A DNA stretch of 17,584 bases from Microcoleaceae cyanobacterium UBA9251 (GCA_003542015.1 DPLL01000369.1:174-17757), one strand, 5' to 3'. Counted from the stretch's first letter, positions 7,915 through 14,912 are shown. The notes: a model not told the origin generated them from the letters alone. A program made the numbers and translations.

Positions 7915-8688
7915 ATGCAAGTTTATCGACTTCCGGTGCTGTCCGACAACTATATTTTTTTGCTCCACGATCGCGATCGCCACACAGTCGCCGTCGTCGA
8001 TCCAGCGCAAGCACAGCCAGTCTTGCAGCAACTGCAAGCACTCGGAGCCGAATTGACGGCAATTTTTAACACGCACCACCACAGCGACCACGTAGGTGGG
8101 AACCAGCAACTGATCGATCGCTTCCCCCAAGTTACAGTTTACGGCGGCGCAGAAGACCGAGGCAGAATTCCGGGACAGCAAGTCTTTTTACAAGCGGGCG
8201 ATCGAGTTTCTTTCGCCAACAGAACCGCCTCCATCCTCTTCATACCAGGACACACAAAAGCTCACATCGCTTACTATTTTCCCCCCAACAACCCAGACGA
8301 AAGCGGCGAATTGTTCTGCGGTGACACCTTATTTGCTGGAGGCTGTGGCCGACTGTTTGAAGGTACTCCCGCCCAAATGGTAGCTTCCCTCAGCCAATTG
8401 CGAAACTTGCCAGACAATACAAGAGTCTGGTGCGCTCACGAATATACGCTGAAAAACCTGCAATTTGCGCTGAGCGTAGATGGGGACAATCTAGATTTAC
8501 AGCACCGCTTCGCCGAAGTCAAGGCAGCCCGCAGTCTCGCGCAAGCTACAGTACCATCTTCGATCGCACTAGAAAAAAGCACCAACCCGTTTTTGCGCTG
8601 GGATTATCCCAGCCTCCAGTCAGCCGCCAACAGCCAAGATCCCGTGCAAACTTTCGCCCGCTTGCGCGGGATGAAAGACCAATTTTGA
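7915..8688 (+). CDS. gloB: Hydroxyacylglutathione hydrolase (glyoxalase II)
   Basis: A 257-aa metallo-beta-lactamase-fold thioesterase that hydrolyses S-D-lactoylglutathione to D-lactate and glutathione, the second step of methylglyoxal detoxification in the cytosol. The metal site is complete: THHHSDH (H54, H56, D58, H59), H113 in PGHTKAH, D137 in GDTLFAGGCGRLFEG and H175 in CAHEYT. The C-terminal substrate-binding part is present, ending RLRGMKDQF as in authentic glyoxalase II. The length equals the family norm. The ATG at 7915 follows an AGAGG ribosome site. It lies upstream of rplI with a 97-bp gap and seems functionally unrelated to it. Confidence 0.95.
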   Translation: MQVYRLPVLSDNYIFLLHDRDRHTVAVVDPAQAQPVLQQLQALGAELTAIFNTHHHSDHVGGNQQLIDRFPQVTVYGGAEDRGRIPGQQVFLQAGDRVSFANRTASILFIPGHTKAHIAYYFPPNNPDESGELFCGDTLFAGGCGRLFEGTPAQMVASLSQLRNLPDNTRVWCAHEYTLKNLQFALSVDGDNLDLQHRFAEVKAARSLAQATVPSSIALEKSTNPFLRWDYPSLQSAANSQDPVQTFARLRGMKDQF

Positions 8689-8721
8689 GTATGCACCTCC
8701 TTCTTCCCTCTTCCTTCTCCC

Positions 8722-8751
8722 TTGCGATCGCCCCTCAAACTTCGCTATTAT
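8722..8751 (+). promoter_or_regulatory. Candidate sigma70-type promoter for rplI-dnaB
   Basis: TTGCGA (8722-8727) and TATTAT (8746-8751) are 18 bp apart and sit 35 bp upstream of the rplI start. The -35 overlaps a HIP1 octamer, so the match may be chance. Confidence 0.35.
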
Positions 8752-8785
8752 AAAAAGTTGGAGTTAAAAACCACTAGCAACGATC

Positions 8786-9244
8786 ATGGCCAAGCGCGTC
8801 CAATTAGTTTTAAATAAAGATGTCAGCAAACTCGGCAAAGCTGGCGACGTAGTAGAAGTAGCCCCGGGCTATGCCCGCAACTACCTAGTACCCCAAGGCA
8901 TGGGATTTCGTGCCACTCCCGGCATTCTCAAGCAAGCAGAACGTCGCCGTGAGGAAGAAAGACTGCGCCAGCTAGAACTCAAGCAGCAAGCTGAAGTTCG
9001 CAAAACAGCCCTGGAAGCGGCAGGCCCTTTCATCATTTCCAAGCAAGTCGGCGAAGCAGAGTCTATTTTTGGTACTGTCACCAGCCAGGAAGTAGCAGAA
9101 CTGATTTTCAACTCTACCAGTCTAGAGGTCGATCGGCGTGGCATCACCCTGCCCGAAATTCGCAAAACTGGTACTTACAAAGCTGAAATCAAATTGCACG
9201 CAGAAGTTACCGCTGAAGTTGATATTCAAGTCACCCCGATGTAG
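8786..9244 (+). CDS. rplI: 50S ribosomal protein L9
   Basis: A 152-aa large-subunit protein that binds 23S rRNA near the L1 stalk. The N-terminal domain carries the L9 signature (residues 17-40: GKAGDVVEVAPGYARNYLVP and following GMG). The middle (about 45-80) is the long charged connecting helix rich in Arg, Glu and Gln, and the C-terminal domain (about 80-152) ends TAEVDIQVTPM. The length is normal. The ATG at 8786 matches the family start MAKRVQLVL. In cyanobacteria rplI commonly precedes dnaB, as here, but in this window the two are separated by 333 bp of heptad repeats. Confidence 0.97.
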   Translation: MAKRVQLVLNKDVSKLGKAGDVVEVAPGYARNYLVPQGMGFRATPGILKQAERRREEERLRQLELKQQAEVRKTALEAAGPFIISKQVGEAESIFGTVTSQEVAELIFNSTSLEVDRRGITLPEIRKTGTYKAEIKLHAEVTAEVDIQVTPM

Positions 9245-9251
9245 TACAAGA

Positions 9252-9577
9252 GTCATTAGTCATTAGTCATTAGTCATTAGTCATTAGTCATTAGTTATTA
9301 GTTATTAGTTATTAGTTATTTGTTACTGGCTGGGGGCTGCTAATAACTAATCACCAATAACCAATAGCCAATAACCAATAACCAATAACAACTAACCAAT
9401 AACAACTAACCAATAACAAATGAGCGACGTGATGCCAACAAATGTAGAGGCAGAAGCAGCAATTCTGGGCGGGATTTTAGTTATTAGTTATTTGTTATTT
9501 GTTACTGGCTGGGGGCTGCTAATAACCAATAACCAATAACCAATAACCAATAACCAATAACAACTAACCAATAACAA
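9252..9577 (+). repeat. STRR heptad region filling the rplI-dnaB gap
   Basis: Five GTCATTA units from 9252 pass into GTTATTA units up to about 9320. A GC-rich loop (CTGGCTGGGGGCTG) follows, then complementary units of the AATAACC/AATAACT type. The two sides can pair, so the transcript can fold into a long stem-loop. The whole pattern occurs twice because of a tandem duplication (9301-9479 and 9480-9637). No Shine-Dalgarno is visible before the dnaB ATG; its leader is made entirely of repeat. Confidence 0.85.
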
Positions 9578-9637
9578 ATGAGCGACTTGATGCCAACAAA
9601 TGTAGAGGCAGAAGAAGCAATTCTGGGCGGGATTTTA
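9301..9637 (+). repeat. Tandem duplication: STRR hairpin plus first 20 dnaB codons
   Basis: Copy 1 spans 9301-9479 (179 bp) and copy 2 spans 9480-9637 (158 bp); they abut exactly. Each begins GTTATTAGTTATT, continues through the CTGGCTGGGGGCTG loop and ends with the dnaB codons for ILGGIL. Copy 1 has 21 extra bases in the AATAACC part, exactly three heptads. In the 60 coding bases there are two differences: 9429 G (T at 9587) and 9457 C (A at 9615). Confidence 0.9.
9420..9539 (+). pseudogene. Truncated duplicate of the dnaB start (decoy ORF)
   Basis: The ATG at 9420 opens a 39-codon frame. Its first 20 codons copy the start of dnaB (MSDVMPTNVEAEAAILGGIL). It then runs into STRR sequence coding a hydrophobic tail (VISYLLFVTGWGLLITNNQ) and stops at TAA 9537-9539, before the real start at 9578. 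Glu13, in the EAEEAIL motif of intact DnaB, is Ala in the decoy, which suggests relaxed selection on this copy. Its upstream bases are identical to those before the true ATG, so ribosomes could start here; whether they do is unknown. Confidence 0.85.
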
Positions 9638-12600
9638 ATCGATCCCGAAGCCATTTCCCGAATTGCTGAACTTTTGCGTCCCGAATTTTTTGCCATCACC
9701 GCTCATCAAGTCATTTATCGCTCGGCTTTAGACTTGTTTTTTCAAGGTCAGCCTACCGATTTAATGACAGTTACTACTCGGCTGGCCGATCGCAATCAGT
9801 TAGAGCAAGTAGGAGGTCAAACTAAACTAGCACAATTAGTCGATCGCACAGTTTCCGCCGTCAACATCGACCAATATGCAGTCTTAGTAGAAGACAAATA
9901 CCAGCGACGGAAATTAATCGAAGCAGGTAACAACATCGTACAATTAGGTTACGAGACAGCGACACCGTTAGAAACAGTTTTAGACCGCGCCGAACAACAA
10001 ATTTTCAGCATAACTCAAGAACGTCCTCAACAAGACTTAGTGTCGATCGGCGAAACCCTAAACCAGACATTTCAAGACCTCGAAAATCGCAATGAAGGCC
10101 TAACACTCCCCGGTATTCCCTGCGGTTTTTATGACTTAGATGCAATGACAGGAGGCTTTCAGCGATCGGATTTAATCATCGTTGCGGCTAGACCGGCAAT
10201 GGGGAAGTGCTGTACAGATGAGTCCGTTATACTACAAAGCGATGGCAGCCTTGTTACCATTGAAGAAATCTATCAAAAACGTCAAGCTGAATTACTAACA
10301 TTAGGAGAAGATTGGCAATTTCACCTAACTAGACCATCAGATTTTATAGATGATGGAATCAAGCCTGTATTTCGGGTAACAACAAGACTGGGACGTTTTA
10401 TAGAAACTACAATTACACACCCATTTTTAACAATTAAGGGATGGCGGCAGTTGGCCCAAATACAAGCAGGCGATAAAATTGCTGTCCCCCGCAGGATGAA
10501 TGTTTTTGGTAAAGAAACCATCCGCGACTGTGAAGTCAAGTTATTGGCTTATCTAATTGGCGATGGGTGTTTGACACGCAGCGCGCCGAAGTTCACCAAT
10601 GGAAATACTTCTATACTACAAGATTTTGCTGAAGCTGCTACTAGCTTCGGAGGTCTTAAGCTGCGCTTCAGCGAGCAAGGAAAACGCACGTCAGAATATT
10701 ATGTCATGGGCGAGCGAGAAAGTTACATGGATGCTATTAATACAAAACATAAAAACCCGCTGAGAGTCTGGTTAGAAGAATTAGGTCTGATGGGAAAAAA
10801 TGCTCACCAGAAAACAGTACCAGAAATAGTTTTTAAATTGGAGCGATCGCAAGTTGCCCTTTTCCTCAACCGCCTCTTTGCAACTGACGGCTGGGCCACC
10901 CTACTTACCAGCGGTCAATCTCAACTAGGCTACTGTTCCGTCAGCGAACAACTAGCCAGACAAGTACAGCATCTACTGCTGAGATTTGGCATCATTGCCG
11001 CCCTCAAAAAGCGTTCTGTCAAATACAACAATACTCGCAGACCAGCTTGGTATATCGATATTACTGACGCAAAATCTATCAAAACATTCATATCAGAAAT
11101 TGGCATTTTTGGTAAAGAGGTAGCATTATTCAAAGTAAAAGAAGCATTAGAAAATAAAGAATATCAAACTAACCGCGATTTAATTCCTGTCGAGGCTTGG
11201 GAATACCTAGCAGTAGTAAAAGGCAACGAATCTTGGGCATCGTTAGCAAAACGCGCAGGCATCAAAGGTAATTCAAATATTCATGTTGGTAAACGTGCGC
11301 TGTCCAGAGAAAGATTTTTAGTTTTAGCAACTGCTTTAGATAATTTGTGGCTGAAACAACTGGCAGATAGCGAGGTTTACTGGGATGAAATAGTTTCCAT
11401 CGAACCAATGGGAAACAAGCAAGTCTACGACCTAACTATCCCGAAGACGCACAATTTTGTGGCTAACGATATCTGCGTTCACAATACTGCATTCTGTACC
11501 AACATCGCCCACCACATCGCCGCCGGGCCGCAAAAATTGCCCGTGGCCATTTTTAGCCTAGAAATGTCAAAAGAACAGCTAGTGCAGCGGATTTTGTCCG
11601 GTGAAGCTAGAATAGAAAGCAATAGATTGCGATCGGGTAGAATTAGTCAAAACGAATGGACACCCATCAGTGAAGCCATTGGTCGCCTCTCAGAATTGCC
11701 ACTATTTATTGATGACACTCCCAATATTACCGTTACAGAAATTCGATCGAAAGCCCGCCGCCTCCAAGCAGAACAAGGCGGAACCCTAGGATTAATCCTG
11801 CTAGATTACCTGCAACTAATGGAAGGTAGCAGCGACAACCGCGTCCAAGAACTATCTCGAATTACCAGAAGCCTCAAAGGTTTAGCCCGCGAACTCAGCG
11901 TACCAATTATTGCCTTATCTCAGTTGAGTCGAGGTGTAGAAGCGAGGACAAATAAGCGGCCGATGATGTCGGATTTGCGGGAAAGTGGTTGCTTAACAGG
12001 TGATAGTTTGGTAATCCTAGCAGACAGTGGATTAGAAGTCCCGATTCGTGATTTAGTAGGGAAATCTGGCTTCACAGTTTGGGCGCTCAATGAAGCCACC
12101 ATGAAGTTAGAAAAAGCCGTTGTTAGCAATGCCTTTGCTACAGGTGTGAAGCCTGTACTGCGACTGCAAACTCGTTTAGGAAGGGCAATTAGAGCAACTG
12201 GTAATCATAAGTTCTTAACCATTCACGGCTGGCGGCGAATGGACGAGTTAAAAATAGGCGATCGCATTGCCATACCTAGATATGTATCGAGTTCCTTCAT
12301 CCAATCCATGAAGAATGCCGAAATAGCCTTACTAGGACACATGATTGGAGACGGATGTACTCTACCTCGCCACGTTATTCAATACACTACTAGAGAGGAA
12401 GATTTAGCCAATACTGTTGCAAATCTTGCAATAGAAGTCTTTGGAGAGCGAATCATACCTCGTATTTGTAAAGAACGTGATTGGTATCAAGTTTATCTTC
12501 CTGCGGCCTATCATCTCACACATAATGTGAGGAATCCTGTAACTAAATGGCTAGATGCTTTAGGTGTTTTTGGTCTGCGTTCTCACCAGAAGTTTGTCCC

Positions 12601-13465
12601 TAGTCTAATATTTGAACAGCCTCAAGAAGCAATAGCTATATTTTTACGGCATCTCTGGAGTACCGATGGTTGTATAAAAACAGGTAGGGGTAAATGTACT
12701 TACCCTAAAGTTTACTATGCTTCCAGTAGTGAAAAATTGGCAAGAGATGTTCAGTCACTCTTGCTGAGACTTGGTATCAATGGCCGCTTATTTTTAAGCC
12801 CACAGCCAGGGAAAGGGCGAGATCAACATCAAGTTTGGGTAACAGGAAGACCTGATTTAGATAATTTTATTCACTTGATTGGTACAGTAGGTAACTACAA
12901 ACAGCAATCTCTGACAGAAGTTGCAGAATACCTTGAAATTCGTTCTAGCAATACTAATAGAGATGTTATACCGCGTGATGTGTGGAAAATGTATGCTATT
13001 CCTGCCATGCAGCAATGTGGTTTAACTACACGCCAGATGCAAGCACAGCTTGGCAACTTAGATTGCGGTACAACCATTTACAAACACAATCTCGGTCGGG
13101 AACGAGCATTCAGATTAGCTACAATTGTTAAATCTGATGAACTGGCCCTCTTATCTAAGAGCGATATTTACTGGGATGAAATCGCCTCAATAGAAGTTGA
13201 TGGCGAAGCTGAAGTTTACGATTTAACAGTGCCTGCACTGCATAATTTTGTCGCTAATGACATCGTAGTTCACAACTCGATCGAACAAGACGCCGACTTA
13301 GTAATTATGCTGTACCGCGACGAATACTATAATCCAGATACCCCCGATCGCGGCATTGCAGAAATCATTATTACCAAACACAGAAACGGCCCTACTGGTG
13401 TCACTAAATTATTATTCGATGCACAGGTAACAAAATTTTTAAATCTGCAAGCTAGACGTAGTTAA
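9578..13465 (+). CDS. dnaB: Replicative DNA helicase DnaB with two inteins
   Basis: A 1295-aa precursor of the hexameric 5'-3' replication-fork helicase. Extein N (1-210) holds the N-terminal domain (NVEAEEAILGGIL) and runs to ARPAMGK of Walker A. Extein M (637-804) starts TAFC and includes SLEMSKEQLVQRILS, Walker B LILLDYLQLM (739-748) and SDLRESG. Extein C (1234-1295) starts SIEQDAD and ends QARRS. Together the exteins make 440 aa, the normal DnaB size, so splicing of both inteins (211-636 and 805-1233) should give a complete enzyme. The reading frame is open throughout. The N-terminus is shorter than in many cyanobacterial DnaBs. The leader before ATG 9578 is pure heptad repeat with no Shine-Dalgarno. 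rplI lies upstream on the same strand, and a palindromic hairpin follows the stop. Confidence 0.97.
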   Translation: MSDLMPTNVEAEEAILGGILIDPEAISRIAELLRPEFFAITAHQVIYRSALDLFFQGQPTDLMTVTTRLADRNQLEQVGGQTKLAQLVDRTVSAVNIDQYAVLVEDKYQRRKLIEAGNNIVQLGYETATPLETVLDRAEQQIFSITQERPQQDLVSIGETLNQTFQDLENRNEGLTLPGIPCGFYDLDAMTGGFQRSDLIIVAARPAMGKCCTDESVILQSDGSLVTIEEIYQKRQAELLTLGEDWQFHLTRPSDFIDDGIKPVFRVTTRLGRFIETTITHPFLTIKGWRQLAQIQAGDKIAVPRRMNVFGKETIRDCEVKLLAYLIGDGCLTRSAPKFTNGNTSILQDFAEAATSFGGLKLRFSEQGKRTSEYYVMGERESYMDAINTKHKNPLRVWLEELGLMGKNAHQKTVPEIVFKLERSQVALFLNRLFATDGWATLLTSGQSQLGYCSVSEQLARQVQHLLLRFGIIAALKKRSVKYNNTRRPAWYIDITDAKSIKTFISEIGIFGKEVALFKVKEALENKEYQTNRDLIPVEAWEYLAVVKGNESWASLAKRAGIKGNSNIHVGKRALSRERFLVLATALDNLWLKQLADSEVYWDEIVSIEPMGNKQVYDLTIPKTHNFVANDICVHNTAFCTNIAHHIAAGPQKLPVAIFSLEMSKEQLVQRILSGEARIESNRLRSGRISQNEWTPISEAIGRLSELPLFIDDTPNITVTEIRSKARRLQAEQGGTLGLILLDYLQLMEGSSDNRVQELSRITRSLKGLARELSVPIIALSQLSRGVEARTNKRPMMSDLRESGCLTGDSLVILADSGLEVPIRDLVGKSGFTVWALNEATMKLEKAVVSNAFATGVKPVLRLQTRLGRAIRATGNHKFLTIHGWRRMDELKIGDRIAIPRYVSSSFIQSMKNAEIALLGHMIGDGCTLPRHVIQYTTREEDLANTVANLAIEVFGERIIPRICKERDWYQVYLPAAYHLTHNVRNPVTKWLDALGVFGLRSHQKFVPSLIFEQPQEAIAIFLRHLWSTDGCIKTGRGKCTYPKVYYASSSEKLARDVQSLLLRLGINGRLFLSPQPGKGRDQHQVWVTGRPDLDNFIHLIGTVGNYKQQSLTEVAEYLEIRSSNTNRDVIPRDVWKMYAIPAMQQCGLTTRQMQAQLGNLDCGTTIYKHNLGRERAFRLATIVKSDELALLSKSDIYWDEIASIEVDGEAEVYDLTVPALHNFVANDIVVHNSIEQDADLVIMLYRDEYYNPDTPDRGIAEIIITKHRNGPTGVTKLLFDAQVTKFLNLQARRS
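10208..11485 (+). other. Intein 1 of DnaB, P-loop site (dnaB-a), with LAGLIDADG domain
   Basis: A 426-aa intein (precursor 211-636) inserted between Lys and Thr of the Walker A motif (GK/T). It starts CCTDESVIL (nucleophile Cys211), has block B TITHPFLT (His281) and ends VYDLTIPKTHNFVANDICVHN in two parts: block F, then His635-Asn636, followed by +1 Thr. The homing-endonuclease blocks are LLAYLIGDGC (Asp329) and FLNRLFATDGW (Asp437), so both catalytic aspartates are kept. Choosing Cys211 rather than Cys212 as residue 1 restores GKTA in the spliced helicase. Non-catalytic Cys212 and Cys633 flank the splice site. An HIP1 octamer lies inside (10843-10850). Confidence 0.93.
11990..13276 (+). other. 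Intein 2 of DnaB, RESG/SIEQDAD site (dnaB-b), with LAGLIDADG domain
   Basis: A 429-aa intein (precursor 805-1233) at the site used by the well-known Synechocystis DnaB intein, and of the same length as I recall it. It starts CLTGDSLVILADSG (Cys805), has block B ATGNHKFLTIHGW (His877), block F VYDLTVPALHNFVANDI and ends VVHN (His1232-Asn1233), with +1 Ser1234 (SIEQDAD). The endonuclease blocks are LLGHMIGDGC (Asp925) and FLRHLWSTDGC (Asp1030), both intact. It resembles intein 1 in splicing and endonuclease parts alike. An HIP1 octamer is at 12258-12265. Confidence 0.95.
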
Positions 13466-13475
13466 TGTAATTTCA

Positions 13476-13508
13476 AGAAACCCGGTTTCTTTGAGAAACC
13501 GGGTTTCT
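13476..13508. terminator. Perfect 15-bp hairpin between dnaB and the FKBP gene
   Basis: AGAAACCCGGTTTCT (13476-13490) and AGAAACCGGGTTTCT (13494-13508) are exact reverse complements separated by TTG. Each arm is itself nearly palindromic. It lies 11 bp after the dnaB stop and 41 bp from the stop of the convergent FKBP gene, fitting a two-way terminator. No long T-run follows, so it may instead be a dispersed palindrome serving as an RNA-stabilising end. Confidence 0.7.
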
Positions 13509-13548
13509 AAACACCGTAAAAATTTTACGTTGAATTAGATTAAACTAC

Positions 13549-14136
13549 TTAGCCAGCAATCTTCAACAATTCCACATCAAAAATCAGCGTAGCATTGGGA
13601 GGAATCACCCCACCAGCACCGCGAACCCCGTAACCAAGTTCAGGAGGAATAATCAACTGGCGGCGTTCTCCAACTTTCATTATACCCACACCTTCATCCC
13701 AACCCTTAATCACTTGGCCGACACCAATTCTGAACTGGAAAGGAGAATTGCGATCGCGCGAACTATCAAACTTCGTGCCATCCTCCAAAGTGCCAGTATA
13801 GTGAACCACAACCGTCTGACCAGTTTTGGGAGTCGCCCCGTCACCCTCTTTTAATTCAACATATTTCAGACCCGAAGCTGTGGTGACAATATTCTCAGTA
13901 TTTTCAGTCATCTTATTCCCATCGATAGTAGGTGATACATTCGGTAAAGTAGCCTTAGCTACTAGCAAGCCGTCTTCATGTAAAGACTGCGTTGACAACA
14001 TTTCAACAGCACTTTCGGGTAAAGGATTATTCAAGTCGGTGGCAATTTCTTTTTTCCCAAAGCCACTCACTTGAGAGACTATCAAAAACACAAAGCAAAC
14101 CAGCATTACCCCCAAGCTGATCAGAATTCCTCGCAA
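13549..14136 (-). CDS. Membrane-anchored FKBP-type peptidyl-prolyl cis-trans isomerase
   Basis: A 195-aa protein that should catalyse proline isomerisation during folding of exported proteins. Residues 4-23 (ILISLGVMLVCFVFLIVSQV) form an N-terminal membrane anchor or uncleaved signal; there is no clear lipobox. Residues about 24-85 are a low-complexity linker. The FKBP domain (about 86-194) keeps the binding-pocket residues: VVHYTGTL (Tyr113), FDSS (Phe123-Asp124), GQVIKGWDEG (Val142, Ile143, Trp146), LGYG (Tyr169), VIPPNATLIFDVELL (Ile178, Phe186). The domain probably lies in the periplasm or thylakoid lumen. The start is TTG at 14136, chosen because a strong AAGGAGG lies seven bases upstream and the frame then begins with a basic residue and the hydrophobic anchor. 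It is convergent with dnaB. Confidence 0.93.
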   Translation of the reverse strand: MRGILISLGVMLVCFVFLIVSQVSGFGKKEIATDLNNPLPESAVEMLSTQSLHEDGLLVAKATLPNVSPTIDGNKMTENTENIVTTASGLKYVELKEGDGATPKTGQTVVVHYTGTLEDGTKFDSSRDRNSPFQFRIGVGQVIKGWDEGVGIMKVGERRQLIIPPELGYGVRGAGGVIPPNATLIFDVELLKIAG

Positions 14137-14143
14137 AATTAAT

Positions 14144-14150
14144 CCTCCTT
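14144..14150 (-). promoter_or_regulatory. Strong Shine-Dalgarno for the FKBP gene
   Basis: AAGGAGG on the minus strand, seven bases before the TTG start at 14136. It is the strongest ribosome site noticed in this window and decides the use of a non-ATG start. Confidence 0.85.
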
Positions 14151-14226
14151 ACATTCAAGAGTTATTTCTTGAAACAAACTCAAAACTAAAATTTTTTAGG
14201 CAGCCAAAAAATGGCGTAGGCCCGAT

Positions 14227-14309
14227 CTTTCTTCAGACAGAAGTATAAATTCAGAAGACAGAATCTTTTTGGTTCTAACTTCTAAGTTACACCTTCTGTC
14301 TGAAGAAAG
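14227..14309. repeat. Perfect 17-bp inverted repeat between FKBP and phasin-like genes
   Basis: CTTTCTTCAGACAGAAG (14227-14243) and CTTCTGTCTGAAGAAAG (14293-14309) are exact reverse complements, 49 bp apart. The unit lies about 90-170 bp upstream of the FKBP start and 65 bp beyond the stop of the phasin-like gene, both on the minus strand. It contains no ORF. It may be a small non-autonomous element or a long-range hairpin. Confidence 0.6.
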
Positions 14310-14373
14310 CCTTCTACCTTCGGTTGACCATCGTACCACAAGATCGCAACCAATCACCGCACCCGATCTTTCC

Positions 14374-14700
14374 TCAGCGCCAGTTGCGATTTTCTAAATC
14401 CCGCATCTGACGTTCCAGTCGATCGAGCCTACCACGCAACTCATCCATTTCCGACTGCCGGGGTACTCCCATATCTTGGAGTATATTCCGCATTTGCCGC
14501 TGCAACTGCGTCTCCCAATTCCCCTGCTCCGACTTGAGATGTTCCGTCATGTCATCCACAAAGGTTTTGGCTTGATCGGGATTGATTTTGCCATCTTTGA
14601 CCCATTGCTCGCTGACTTCCTGCAATTTCTCGGCCACCAGGGAGGTAGTACCAATGCCCAACATCACCAGTTGTTTGAGTAAGTTGTTATTGTTATCCAT
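14374..14700 (-). CDS. Phasin-like coiled-coil protein
   Basis: A 108-aa protein of a cyanobacterial type that is usually labelled phasin-family. The N-terminal part (residues 1-25, LLKQLVMLGIGTTSLVAEKL) is an amphipathic helix, followed by EQWVKDGKINPDQAKTFVDD, where a KxGKI-like turn joins two helices. The C-terminal 30 residues (DELRGRLDRLERQMRDLENR) have heptad spacing of a coiled coil. Phasins coat polyhydroxyalkanoate granules, but no PHA gene is visible here, so that role is only family analogy. The start is ATG at 14700 with TAGGA upstream. It is divergent from the zinc-ribbon gene, with a 212-bp shared gap (14701-14912) that must hold both promoters. Confidence 0.75.
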   Translation of the reverse strand: MDNNNNLLKQLVMLGIGTTSLVAEKLQEVSEQWVKDGKINPDQAKTFVDDMTEHLKSEQGNWETQLQRQMRNILQDMGVPRQSEMDELRGRLDRLERQMRDLENRNWR

Positions 14701-14912
14701 AGATTTTTCCTACTGTTTTCCCCAAAAGACCCGATCGACTCAAGTCGCCCGCCAAAGCTGCGAAACCATCAGTAAACTTAAAGTTACATCAGCGCTGACC
14801 TACCTTTCTATTTTGGAACATCCAGCGACCTGCTGGCGAGTCTCATCAGCCCCTGTTCGGAAAACCCGCTAATCTACCTACCTGCAACCTTACCCCATCA
14901 CCAGCAACGTCA

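Noticed and set aside
9502..9699. 65-aa minus-strand frame rich in VIGYWLL repeats
   Set aside because: It is the back-translation of AATAACC heptads running antisense into the true start of dnaB.
10211..10213. Second Cys (212) as residue 1 of intein 1
   Set aside because: That would leave an extra Cys in the spliced Walker A motif (GKCT instead of GKT).
9578..13465. DnaB as a fusion or mis-assembled protein because of its 1295-aa length
   Set aside because: The excess is fully explained by two inteins with intact splice junctions; the exteins join into a normal 440-aa helicase.
14582..14872. 96-aa plus-strand frame opposite the phasin-like gene
   Set aside because: It is antisense to a gene with a better coding pattern and coiled-coil signature, and has no recognisable domain.
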